64,000 nucleotides of DNA, taken from contig CAZNYN010000006.1 of NCBI GenBank assembly GCA_964577295.1, forward strand, positions 15,392-79,391, given 5' to 3'. Shown one piece after another: positions 8,541 to 16,325 of the stretch. The translations under genes were made by a program, and so were the position numbers. Under the pieces are notes generated by a model. That model made no database searches. It was not told the DNA's origin and saw only the letters and a program-made list of their open reading frames with translations. The DNA comes from CAZNYN01 sp964577295 (lineage in GTDB: Bacteria; Synergistota; Synergistia; Synergistales; Synergistaceae). Every line of letters starts with the position of its first letter. Position 1 is the first letter of the stretch.

Positions 8541-10427
8541 ATGACTTCAGCTTTTACACTCGGTATTGATGTCGGGGGCACAAACACAGATGCTGCTTTG
8601 TTTGATGTGACCTTACAATCTGTAATATCTTCCGCAAAGACAAGAACTTTGCACTGCGACTATAAAAAATCTATAGACAAAGTTCTGTCTATTCTCTTGG
8701 AAAACAATAAAAATATCTGTGAGAACATATTATCGTGCAATGTATCAACCACACTGTCTACAAATGCGATACTGGAACATAAAGGTTCTCCCGTAAATAT
8801 GGTATTGATAGGATTTGAAAAATATCCTCACATTACAGAAGATATAAAAAAAATCATATCTCCGAAATCAATACTATATATCAAAGGAGGGCATACATCG
8901 TGGGGGCGCGAAAGAGAAAGTCTTGATCTGCGCGCCTTGGAAGCTTTTGCTTTGGCACACAGGGGAGAGCTCTTTGCCGTATCGGCCATGTATTCGCCGC
9001 GAAACCCGGAACACGAAATTGCCGCTAAAAACATGCTTGAAGAAATTGGGGCTCACTCTGTCACATGCGGTTATGAACTTGCCCATGCGAAGCTCAATTC
9101 CGTGAAAAGAAGCGTTACCGCCTACCTTAACGCATCTTTAATTCCTATTACGGAAAGGCTGATAGAGGACACTGCATCAGCGGTAAGAAATCACGGAGTA
9201 ACATCTTCCATTATGTTTATAAGAAGCGACGGTTCTCTCGTATCTTCCGATTGGTGCAGGCAATTCCCGATAGAGACCATATTTTCAGGCCCTGCCGCAA
9301 GCATAAAGGGTGCGGCGCGTCTTGCAGACAGTCACAGTACTGCATCCATGACAGTCATAGACATGGGAGGCACTTCTACCGATTTCGGAACCATCATAAA
9401 TGGAAAAACCGTGTTCTCGGACAAAGGCGCTTCAATAGCTTCATACAACACTATGATACCGTCGCTTGAGATACAATCTATAGCACTCGGCGGAGACAGT
9501 ATGGTACAAATTGACTCACTCGGGCTCATCTCTGTAGGGCCGGAGCGTGTCTTGCCTATATGCAGGCTTTGCGAAGACAATTTGTACAGTCCCGGCTTGG
9601 TAGAAGAGAGAATCAGAAAAATTGAAGAAAATTATTGTGAGCTTATGTTTGTGGTTCCGTCTCTGTCGGCTGAGCCAAAGTCTGAAACAGACAAAGATAT
9701 ATACGAGAAAGCTCTTAAATACCCCCACACAAAAAACGAGCTCGTTGAATATATTACATTTGCTCATCCGGAAATTTTATCCGCAGAAAGTCACGTTAAA
9801 GAGCTCTTAATGAGTAACCTTCTGACTATATCTTCATGCACCCCTACGGATTCTCTGAATGTAATCGGAGTGACGAAGGTGGGCGGTCCCGACCTGTCAA
9901 AGACGGCCCTGAGCGTTTGGGCAGCACGTCTTAATACATCACCTCATGATTTAGCAGAGATTATCAACTTAAAAACATGTGAATCGCTGAATGCGGAATT
10001 TGTAAAAATTAATAAAAAGCATAAAACGGAAATGTCGGTGTACGTCGGAAATCCTTCAAGGCACTTCGTACCTAGGGAACCTATATCAGGAGAAATTCTT
10101 ATACCGCGTGACGGCGGTGTTGCGGGAGCTATTGGGGCCGCGGTAAGTTCTCTTGAGCTTGAATGCACCATATTAGCGGCTCACTCCTTCAGTAATGAGA
10201 CATACACAGCATTTCTTCCCGATTCTGCTGTTGCTGATGAGAGTCTGGATAAGTGCCTGGAAATGGCTGAAGCAAAAATTATTCCTTACCTGCAAAGTCA
10301 GGCAAAAAAAATGGGCGCCGATAAAATAACTGTTTCCATAAGAAAAGAGTTCACATATATCGGCAAAAATAACGAAAAGGATCATATATTGAGTGTGCTT
10401 CTTATTTGCTCCGCAAAATCATACTGA
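8541..10427 (+). CDS. HyuA-type ASKHA ATPase (hydantoinase/oxoprolinase family)
   Basis: A 628-aa protein with the two phosphate loops of the acetate kinase/Hsp70/actin fold: GIDVGGTNTDAALFD at the N terminus and DMGGTSTDFG near residue 274, plus GGDSMVQID. These are diagnostic of the hydantoinase A/5-oxoprolinase family, which couples ATP cleavage to ring opening or activation. It is somewhat shorter than typical HyuA (about 690 aa), and no HyuB partner is present here. The gene is AT-rich compared with its surroundings. The next gene encodes a B12 mutase-like protein, so a role as a cofactor-reactivating ATPase, like GlmL/MutL for glutamate mutase, is an alternative to a hydantoinase role. 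Start ATG follows AAGGAG. Confidence 0.8.
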   Translation: MTSAFTLGIDVGGTNTDAALFDVTLQSVISSAKTRTLHCDYKKSIDKVLSILLENNKNICENILSCNVSTTLSTNAILEHKGSPVNMVLIGFEKYPHITEDIKKIISPKSILYIKGGHTSWGRERESLDLRALEAFALAHRGELFAVSAMYSPRNPEHEIAAKNMLEEIGAHSVTCGYELAHAKLNSVKRSVTAYLNASLIPITERLIEDTASAVRNHGVTSSIMFIRSDGSLVSSDWCRQFPIETIFSGPAASIKGAARLADSHSTASMTVIDMGGTSTDFGTIINGKTVFSDKGASIASYNTMIPSLEIQSIALGGDSMVQIDSLGLISVGPERVLPICRLCEDNLYSPGLVEERIRKIEENYCELMFVVPSLSAEPKSETDKDIYEKALKYPHTKNELVEYITFAHPEILSAESHVKELLMSNLLTISSCTPTDSLNVIGVTKVGGPDLSKTALSVWAARLNTSPHDLAEIINLKTCESLNAEFVKINKKHKTEMSVYVGNPSRHFVPREPISGEILIPRDGGVAGAIGAAVSSLELECTILAAHSFSNETYTAFLPDSAVADESLDKCLEMAEAKIIPYLQSQAKKMGADKITVSIRKEFTYIGKNNEKDHILSVLLICSAKSY

Positions 10428-10445
10428 TACGCAGCTTCGCGCCCT

Positions 10446-10462
10446 TTATGCATATTGCATAA
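10446..10462. promoter_or_regulatory. 17-bp perfect palindrome between the HyuA-type and B12 genes
   Basis: TTATGCA-TAT-TGCATAA is a perfect inverted repeat with a 3-base centre, 19 bp after the HyuA-type stop codon. It shares TGCA-N3-TGCA with the site at 8414-8424. The remaining gap to 10607 is very AT-rich and could hold a promoter, but no convincing -35/-10 pair was found. Confidence 0.5.
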
Positions 10463-10606
10463 AAAATCACCCTGTAAACAAAATTTTTTATATATTGCAA
10501 ACAATGACTATTCTATATTTTTAAACTATTATCTTAGCAAATAGTAAGAAGATACAAAAAAGAACAAAACTATATTCAGCATTGCCATTCATCGGAGGCG
10601 TTAAAG

Positions 10607-12376
10607 ATGGAACACATTTTAAGAGACAAAATTACGGAGATTCTCCGCGGCGCAAGCCTGCCAAAGATGGCTGATGTGCTCAATGAGTCGAATGATATAG
10701 CAAAGTCTATCACGATAACCCCTTCGTCTTTTATGAAAAAATATGATGTCACTTCAGAACTTGAATACAAAAAGAGGTGCGTAAAAGAAGGACGCATAAT
10801 GTACCACGCCCACATCGGCATGAACACGTGGCAGGAAACAGCCTGCGCCTTAAATGAAGTATACAAATTTGCCGAAGCAAATTCTTTCCGCCTCGACCGA
10901 GCGGGAATATGTCTGGACAGAAGAATGTCCTTGCCTCTCAGCATGAGAAAGTCTGTCCCTCAGGAGAGCGGCCCATACCTTGAAACAGAAGCGGATTGGA
11001 TGCAGGTCGGGCAGAGTGCCCCGATACAGCCCCACATGGGAGACTTTATCATCGGATTTCCAGCATCGACAGAAAATGCTGTCTCCGCACTGAGAGCCGG
11101 GGTTACAACAGTAGGAAATCTTTCCCAGTTCTTTGCTCACGAGGCGCCTATGTGGAAAAGAAGAGATATAACTACAGTGGAAACAGTTAGAGCCATAGGC
11201 ATTATGGGTTGTCTGCGCGACAAAGGAACCTTAATGCATTCATACCTTGACGACGGTTTTGGTGCTTTATTCCTGGACTGCAGTACAAGTGCCGCATGGG
11301 CTTACATGGAAAAATATATCGTCGAAAATCTGTTGGGAGCAAAACTGGCACACTGTGTCGGCGGTCTCGTCTCGGATCCGATCAAACGCTCCGGCTGGAT
11401 TTTCGCTCTTGACGAAATACACGAGCATGACTGCGTTGGTTCAATGTTCTACGGAGATACGATATCATCGGATATGAACCCTGAGAAAAATAGAGCTCTT
11501 ACTGCAGAATACCTTATGTGGGACATAATGACACAGATAGAGTGCCCAACGGGGCACGCCCTTCTCCCGGTGCCTTTTACGGAAGCACAGAGAGCTCCTT
11601 CCCTTGACGAAATATGCGAAGTGCAGCTATGGGGACGAGAAATAGAAAAAATCGCAAGAAGGATGCACCCGCACTTTGATTTTACTGAGCCCAGAAAATT
11701 TGCTTCCTTAATCTGCGCCAGGGGCAAAGAAGTTTTCAATAAAGCGATTGAATATTTTGCAGACTGTGGAGTAAATACCAAAGATGCCGTTGAAATGCTC
11801 TATCTTCTTAAGTGCATAGGGCCCAGAGCCTTTGAGGACGCTTTCAATCCTTCTGCAAAAGACGAAATCAGTACCAATAAAGAAACAAAGCCAATTCCGA
11901 ATGATATTTTTACAAAGACACTTGATCAAGTGAAAATTTGGGCTCCTTTTTACAAAAGCAAGGAAGTTACAGACAAGCTCTCTGGACGCAGAGTGCTTAC
12001 AGCATCAACAGATGTACACGAACATGGACTGCTTCTTATCAATAAACTGCTGCAGCAGGCGGGATGCCATGTTTCAACAATCGGAGCAGAACGCAACCCT
12101 GATGAGGTCATACTTGAAGCTGCCTCTTCAAGTGCGGAGGCCGTATTCATAAGCACCCATAACGGAATGGCTCTTGAGTATGCACGAAATCTCATTGATG
12201 AGATGGAAGAGCAGAACTTTAATGTCCCTGTCTGCATGGGCGGCGTTCTAAACCAGAACACCGAAGAAGGGACAGTGCCCGTTGATGTAAGTTCACTTCT
12301 TGAAGATATGGGCATAGCCATTGTAACAGATTTATCTATGCTGCCAGAACGCGCGGCAAAATTGTTTTCACACTGA
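10607..12376 (+). CDS. two-domain B12-dependent mutase-like protein (glutamate-mutase-like barrel fused to B12-binding domain)
   Basis: A 589-aa protein. The C-terminal 130 residues are a B12-binding Rossmann domain: DVHEHG near residue 469 is the DxHxxG motif whose histidine ligates cobalt, followed by an ST-HNG turn and CMGG, in the same order as the small subunit of glutamate mutase. The first 430 residues look like a barrel domain resembling, weakly, the glutamate mutase large subunit (for example GHALLPVPFTEA). In known glutamate mutase the two domains are separate proteins or differently arranged. It is probably a carbon-skeleton mutase or isomerase of unknown substrate. A corrinoid methyltransferase is less likely, as I see no helical cap before the B12 domain. 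Start ATG follows GGAGG. Confidence 0.72.
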   Translation: MEHILRDKITEILRGASLPKMADVLNESNDIAKSITITPSSFMKKYDVTSELEYKKRCVKEGRIMYHAHIGMNTWQETACALNEVYKFAEANSFRLDRAGICLDRRMSLPLSMRKSVPQESGPYLETEADWMQVGQSAPIQPHMGDFIIGFPASTENAVSALRAGVTTVGNLSQFFAHEAPMWKRRDITTVETVRAIGIMGCLRDKGTLMHSYLDDGFGALFLDCSTSAAWAYMEKYIVENLLGAKLAHCVGGLVSDPIKRSGWIFALDEIHEHDCVGSMFYGDTISSDMNPEKNRALTAEYLMWDIMTQIECPTGHALLPVPFTEAQRAPSLDEICEVQLWGREIEKIARRMHPHFDFTEPRKFASLICARGKEVFNKAIEYFADCGVNTKDAVEMLYLLKCIGPRAFEDAFNPSAKDEISTNKETKPIPNDIFTKTLDQVKIWAPFYKSKEVTDKLSGRRVLTASTDVHEHGLLLINKLLQQAGCHVSTIGAERNPDEVILEAASSSAEAVFISTHNGMALEYARNLIDEMEEQNFNVPVCMGGVLNQNTEEGTVPVDVSSLLEDMGIAIVTDLSMLPERAAKLFSH

Positions 12377-12413
12377 TTCTATTAAAATATTAAAAGAGAC
12401 GGAGTGGTAGGTC

Positions 12414-13466
12414 ATGTTTAAAAAAGGAATGAATCATTGCTTTTCAGGCATATCGGCTGTATTTGCGGCTATTTTGCTTCTAACTGCGGTACAGTGCGCC
12501 GACGCAGCCCCGGTCGTGCTGAAATTTGCTGGACAAAATCCACCGGATCACTTTGCAACAGAATCAATGAGACAGATAGCAAAAGAAGTAAAACAGAAAA
12601 CCAACGGCAGAGTGGAAATTAAAGTCTATCCCGCAAATCAGCTTGGAGACTACTCTCTTGTCTATGAAGAACTTATCCGCGGAACAATAGAAATGGCGTG
12701 TATATCTTTTCCAAGCCAGTTTGACAACAGAATGGACCTCATCTACGTTCAGGGATATACAAGCAGCTACGAACAAGTAGCCAAAGTTTACAACCCGAAT
12801 GGTTGGTTCTTCAAAAAAATGAATGAATTTAACTCAAGGCTCGGAGTCAAACTTCTCGGAATGTACCTTGAAGGAATGGTCGGAACATGCACAGTTAAAG
12901 AGATGAAAAACCCTCTTGACCCCAAAAAGGATAAAGGGATTCTGCTCCGCATACCAAATATGGACGTATTCAAAACCGCTCTTGAAGGAGCAAAGTTCAG
13001 AACTATATCCATACCTTTCGCCGATGTCTACCAGTCCCTTCAAACAGGTGTCTGTGACGGTGACACAGGCTACTCCATCGTAGCGGCCTACACTGCCCTC
13101 AGTGATGTAATAAAGCATTGGTACAATTTCAACAAAAATACAGAATGCCTTGGAATCATGATAAGCAACAAAACATGGGAGAAGCTGACACCTGAGGATA
13201 GAAAAATTCTTCAGGCAGCTGTAAGCAAACAGGCGGCTCTCAGCATAACCAACGCAAAAGCCAATGACCGCAAATATCTTGAGCTTATGAAGAAGAAAGG
13301 CGTAAAAGTTCATATGTATACGACAGAAGAACTCCAGCCTCTGATGGACGCTTTTGCAGCCACATGGAGCCAGCTTGATGAAAGCAAAGGCAAAGAGCTC
13401 ATGGATGAATTTAAGAAAGAGATGAAGAAAATTTCTCAGGAAGTAGCAAAAGAAAAGAAAAAATAG
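12414..13466 (+). CDS. TRAP transporter solute-binding protein (DctP family)
   Basis: A 350-aa periplasmic protein. The N terminus has a basic stretch, a hydrophobic core and an Ala-x-Ala-like cleavage region (about residue 31), so it is exported. The DctP fold is shown by LKFAGQNPPDHFATESMRQ, the NQLGDY segment and the YQSLQTGVCDGDTGY region, where the binding arginine and substrate-gating residues of the family lie. It captures an organic acid for a TRAP permease. The permease subunits DctQ and DctM are not in the window, so the binding protein is an orphan here. It starts 38 bp after the B12 gene and probably shares its transcript, which hints that the mutase acts on the imported acid. Confidence 0.88.
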   Translation: MFKKGMNHCFSGISAVFAAILLLTAVQCADAAPVVLKFAGQNPPDHFATESMRQIAKEVKQKTNGRVEIKVYPANQLGDYSLVYEELIRGTIEMACISFPSQFDNRMDLIYVQGYTSSYEQVAKVYNPNGWFFKKMNEFNSRLGVKLLGMYLEGMVGTCTVKEMKNPLDPKKDKGILLRIPNMDVFKTALEGAKFRTISIPFADVYQSLQTGVCDGDTGYSIVAAYTALSDVIKHWYNFNKNTECLGIMISNKTWEKLTPEDRKILQAAVSKQAALSITNAKANDRKYLELMKKKGVKVHMYTTEELQPLMDAFAATWSQLDESKGKELMDEFKKEMKKISQEVAKEKKK

Positions 13467-13496
13467 CTTAACGCAATCCAATTCTAAAATATCTGT

Positions 13497-13541
13497 CCTC
13501 CCGTTTGATGCTTTTGAGTTACCATCAATCGGGAGGATTTT
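13497..13541 (+). terminator. rho-independent terminator after the TRAP binding protein gene
   Basis: A 14-bp stem with one mismatch, CCTCCCG...CATC side 13497-13510 pairing with 13523-13536, is followed by ATTTTAT. It ends the HyuA/B12/DctP transcript. The following 150 bp to the convergent hydrogenase gene are AT-rich with nothing recognised. Confidence 0.88.
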
Positions 13542-13694
13542 ATCATGTGAAAAAGCATCCAAAATCGAGAAATATCAGACATGCAGTCGAATATCCCGCG
13601 CAAACCGCCGCTTAACATTGCATTGATTATATTCGGCTATATAAACCATCAATCTATTAATACATAAATTTAAATCGGAGTATCGTATATAAAA

Positions 13695-15137
13695 CTACAC
13701 TTTCTTTTTCTCCAGAGGTTTGCTTTCGGCTACAAATTTTTCCAGCCTTTCTTTGGCTGATTTGTCGTGGCAGTAGACTCCGGCACCGTGTGAGCAGCCT
13801 CCGGGGCAGGTCATTACTTCTATTAGGTCGAATGGCGCTCCGTTTCTGGCGTAGGCTCTCATTTTTGCTATTTCCGCTTTGCTTGTACCGTTTATGCAGG
13901 AAGTGCGTATCTCTTTGCCTGCCGATACGGATACGACCGCTTTTGCCACTCCTCCGCTTGAGCCGAAGCCTCTTCCTTCTGCGGATGCTTCATTTTTGAT
14001 TTTGGCTTCTTCGCAGTTTTCGGGGTCTATGCCTGCCGCTATCAGTATGGAATGCAGCTCTTCAAATGTCATTATGAAGTCCACGCAGGAATCTTCCAGC
14101 GCTTCTTTTCTCTTTGCCACGCACGGGCCTATAAAGACGGTAAGTATTGCCGGATTTTTTGACTTTATCATCTCAGCCGTGTAGTGCATCGGAGTAGGAG
14201 TGTCAGAGACGTGCGGAAGCATTTCAGGGATGTGCCGTCTGACTGTCTGTATATATGCAGGGCAGCAAGAAGTTGTCATGAAGGGTTCGTTTTTTGCCAT
14301 GCGTTCGAGCAACTCTTCTGATTCTTCCTTGGCCGTTCTCTCCGCGCCGAGGGCTACTTCCACAACTTCGGCAAATCCGAGTTTTTTGATTGCAGTGATT
14401 AGTTTGCCGTGTGATACGTCAAACTGCCCCGCAAATGCGGGAGCGGTCATTGCGTACACCGGGACAGAACCTTTGAGGGCACGAAGTATGTCCACAACCT
14501 GGCTTCTTTCAAGTACAGCTCCAAAGGGACACGCCATTACACAGCATCCACAGCTTATGCATTTGTCGTAGTTTATTTTTGCGGCTCCGTGCTCGTCTTT
14601 GGATATGGCATCTACGGGGCAGTTTTCCTCGCACGGAACGGATATCTTTGCTATCGCCCCATAGGGGCATACTGTTTTGCATTTGCCGCAGTTTTTGCAT
14701 TTCGCTTTGTTTATATGTGAGCAGCCGTTTATTACATTTATCGCACCGAAGGGGCATGTCGTTTCGCATGGACGTGCGAGGCAGCCCTGGCAGAGTTCCG
14801 TGACATAGTACCTGGTATTGGCACAGCCTTTGCAGGCTATGTCTATTATTGTGAGGGGCGGCCCCTGTATTGTTTCTCTTTCGAGAGCTGCATCGGCGTA
14901 TTCGAGAAGCGATGTCATTTCGTCATCTTCTTCCACGCTGAAGCCGAGGCCGGCGAGGACTCTGTTTCTGATTATGGCTCTTTCTTTATATACGCAGCAG
15001 CGATATTTAGCATCAGAACCCACGGGAATGCGTTTAAATGGCAGTTTTTTTACTCCCTGCCTGAAATTATCGCTCCAAAAAGCCCCTGCAATGTTTTCTA
15101 TTATCCACCGCTTTGTGTTCATCAGGTGATTATCCAT
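13695..15137 (-). CDS. [FeFe] hydrogenase, group B-like, with multiple [4Fe-4S] clusters
   Basis: A 480-aa cytoplasmic iron-sulfur protein. The N-terminal half carries ferredoxin-type cysteine groups (for example CKNCGKCKTVCPYGAI and CISCGCCVMACPFGAV). The C-terminal half has the H-cluster signatures: TTSCCPAY for L1, FIGPCVAKRKEA for L2 and MTCPGGCSHGAG for L3. These differ from the classical motifs (TSCCPxW, MPCxxKxxE, GCxxGGG) in the way I recall for monomeric group B hydrogenases. It should make or oxidise H2 with ferredoxin. The start is the ATG behind AGAGGCGGG; the frame extends 22 codons further without support. Maturases HydEFG are not in the window. Confidence 0.85.
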   Translation of the reverse strand: MDNHLMNTKRWIIENIAGAFWSDNFRQGVKKLPFKRIPVGSDAKYRCCVYKERAIIRNRVLAGLGFSVEEDDEMTSLLEYADAALERETIQGPPLTIIDIACKGCANTRYYVTELCQGCLARPCETTCPFGAINVINGCSHINKAKCKNCGKCKTVCPYGAIAKISVPCEENCPVDAISKDEHGAAKINYDKCISCGCCVMACPFGAVLERSQVVDILRALKGSVPVYAMTAPAFAGQFDVSHGKLITAIKKLGFAEVVEVALGAERTAKEESEELLERMAKNEPFMTTSCCPAYIQTVRRHIPEMLPHVSDTPTPMHYTAEMIKSKNPAILTVFIGPCVAKRKEALEDSCVDFIMTFEELHSILIAAGIDPENCEEAKIKNEASAEGRGFGSSGGVAKAVVSVSAGKEIRTSCINGTSKAEIAKMRAYARNGAPFDLIEVMTCPGGCSHGAGVYCHDKSAKERLEKFVAESKPLEKKKV

Positions 15138-15167
15138 TTCAGCCCGCCTCTCTTTTTCCTGAAGCGG

Positions 15168-15196
15168 ATAATATACCATTTGTGATTTGAATACAA
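15168..15196 (-). promoter_or_regulatory. sigma-70 type promoter of the hydrogenase gene
   Basis: On the minus strand TTGTAT (15191-15196) and TATTAT (15168-15173) lie exactly 17 bases apart, about 30 bases before the start codon. Confidence 0.5.
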
Positions 15197-15279
15197 TAGA
15201 CACACAATTTTTCGCAAGAGATGAAATTTAACAAATACTCTGTCGTGTTGTCTTTCACAAGGATATCGCCGATATATAT

Positions 15280-15301
15280 GTCAAATCAGCTGTGATTTGA
15301 C
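15280..15301 (-). terminator. hairpin over the araC stop codon
   Basis: A perfect 9-bp stem GTCAAATCA/TGATTTGAC with a GCTG loop spans the end of the AraC-family gene. No T tract follows on the minus strand, so it may be a weak terminator or an RNA-end protector rather than a classical terminator. Confidence 0.35.
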
Positions 15302-16191
15302 GGAGATGTGTCCTTTCTGTATTCCTTGGGAGTTATTCCCAGCTCTTTTTTGAAGCAGACTGTGAAGTAGCTGCTGTTGCCGAAACCGGTACGCTGTGCA
15401 ATTTCGGATATGCTCATATCCGCCGTTGTAAGAAGTTTTATGCTCTTTGATATGCGGTATCCGGTGAGGTATCTGAAAGGTGTTGTGCGCAGTATTCTCG
15501 AAAATATGCGGCAGCACTCCCCTTTGCTGATATGGGCCGACTCGGCAATATTTTCGAGAGTTATTTTTTCCGTATAGTTCTCAGATATGTATTCCAGCAG
15601 AGTTTTCATGCGCTTTTTGTCCGCACGTGATATTCTTGAAATATCTTTTAGTATTTCTTCGTTGTTTTTAACGATAATGAGCCATATTCTGCTTATAATA
15701 ACTTTGAGCTCAAGCTCATACCCATAGGAATGTTCATCCATTATCCGCGCCATCTCAAGAAGCGCCGAGCATATTTCTTTGTGCCACGGCTCTTGTTTTA
15801 GGAAGACTATCTGCAAACGGTCCGAAAGCAGCAGAGGGTCTATATACTCTCTTCTTACAAGGCTGCTGCTGTATCCCGATATCACTTTGGGGTCGAAATT
15901 GACGCAGACGTATTCTCCCTCGCTGTCGTCAGTAGGCTCCGCCTCATGAAGGCAGCCTGAATTTATAAATACGCCCTCTCCTTCGAGGATGCGGCATTCA
16001 TGTTCGGGAGAGCGAAAGACTACGGATCCTTTGGTGACAACTCCAATTTGTACTTCGTAGTGCCAGTGCAGAACGTATTTGCAGTGTTCGTTCGCGACAC
16101 ACTGTCTGTCCATCGAGAGGGGAAAGTCATCTTTTCCATGTTCCGTTAGCTCTTGAAGTGTAGAGTCCGTATATATGGGGCGAAATATCAT
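15286..16191 (-). CDS. AraC family transcriptional regulator
   Basis: A 301-aa regulator. The first part is a cupin-like ligand-binding domain (HWHYEVQIGVV and EGEGVFINSGCLHEAEP), and the C-terminal about 100 residues are two helix-turn-helix motifs of the AraC type (ITLENIAESAHISKGECCRIF and ISEIAQRTGFGNSSYFTVCFKKELG). The start is the ATG seven bases after AAGGTG; the frame extends 18 codons upstream without a ribosome site. It probably binds a small molecule and activates a nearby unit; the flanking YfcC carrier gene (upstream, same strand) or the hydrogenase (downstream, same strand) are the nearest candidates. Confidence 0.9.
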   Translation of the reverse strand: MIFRPIYTDSTLQELTEHGKDDFPLSMDRQCVANEHCKYVLHWHYEVQIGVVTKGSVVFRSPEHECRILEGEGVFINSGCLHEAEPTDDSEGEYVCVNFDPKVISGYSSSLVRREYIDPLLLSDRLQIVFLKQEPWHKEICSALLEMARIMDEHSYGYELELKVIISRIWLIIVKNNEEILKDISRISRADKKRMKTLLEYISENYTEKITLENIAESAHISKGECCRIFSRILRTTPFRYLTGYRISKSIKLLTTADMSISEIAQRTGFGNSSYFTVCFKKELGITPKEYRKDTSPSNHS

Positions 16192-16253
16192 TATTATCAC
16201 CTTGGCACAGCTCATATATGTTAAATGTTCCGTCAATCTTACCACATCAGAAC

Positions 16254-16291
16254 AAATTTAGAGCCGAACATGAGAGTTCGGCTCTAAATTT
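16254..16291 (-). terminator. rho-independent terminator after the YfcC carrier gene
   Basis: A perfect stem of about 16 bp (16254-16269 with 16276-16291) centred on GAGCCGAAC/GTTCGGCTC with a 6-base loop ends the carrier transcript 35 bp past its stop codon. The A/T-rich stem ends make it usable from both sides. Confidence 0.88.
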
Positions 16292-16325
16292 TACGTAAAA
16301 TTTCTTAATTTTTGTTCAGATATTT

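Noticed and set aside
12834..13562. 242-aa minus-strand ORF over dctP
   Set aside because: Antisense to the TRAP binding protein and runs through its terminator; no ribosome site.
15226..15240. Rex-like half site (TTGTTAAATTT on the minus strand) before the hydrogenase gene
   Set aside because: Only one half of the Rex consensus is present, with no inverted second half at the right spacing.
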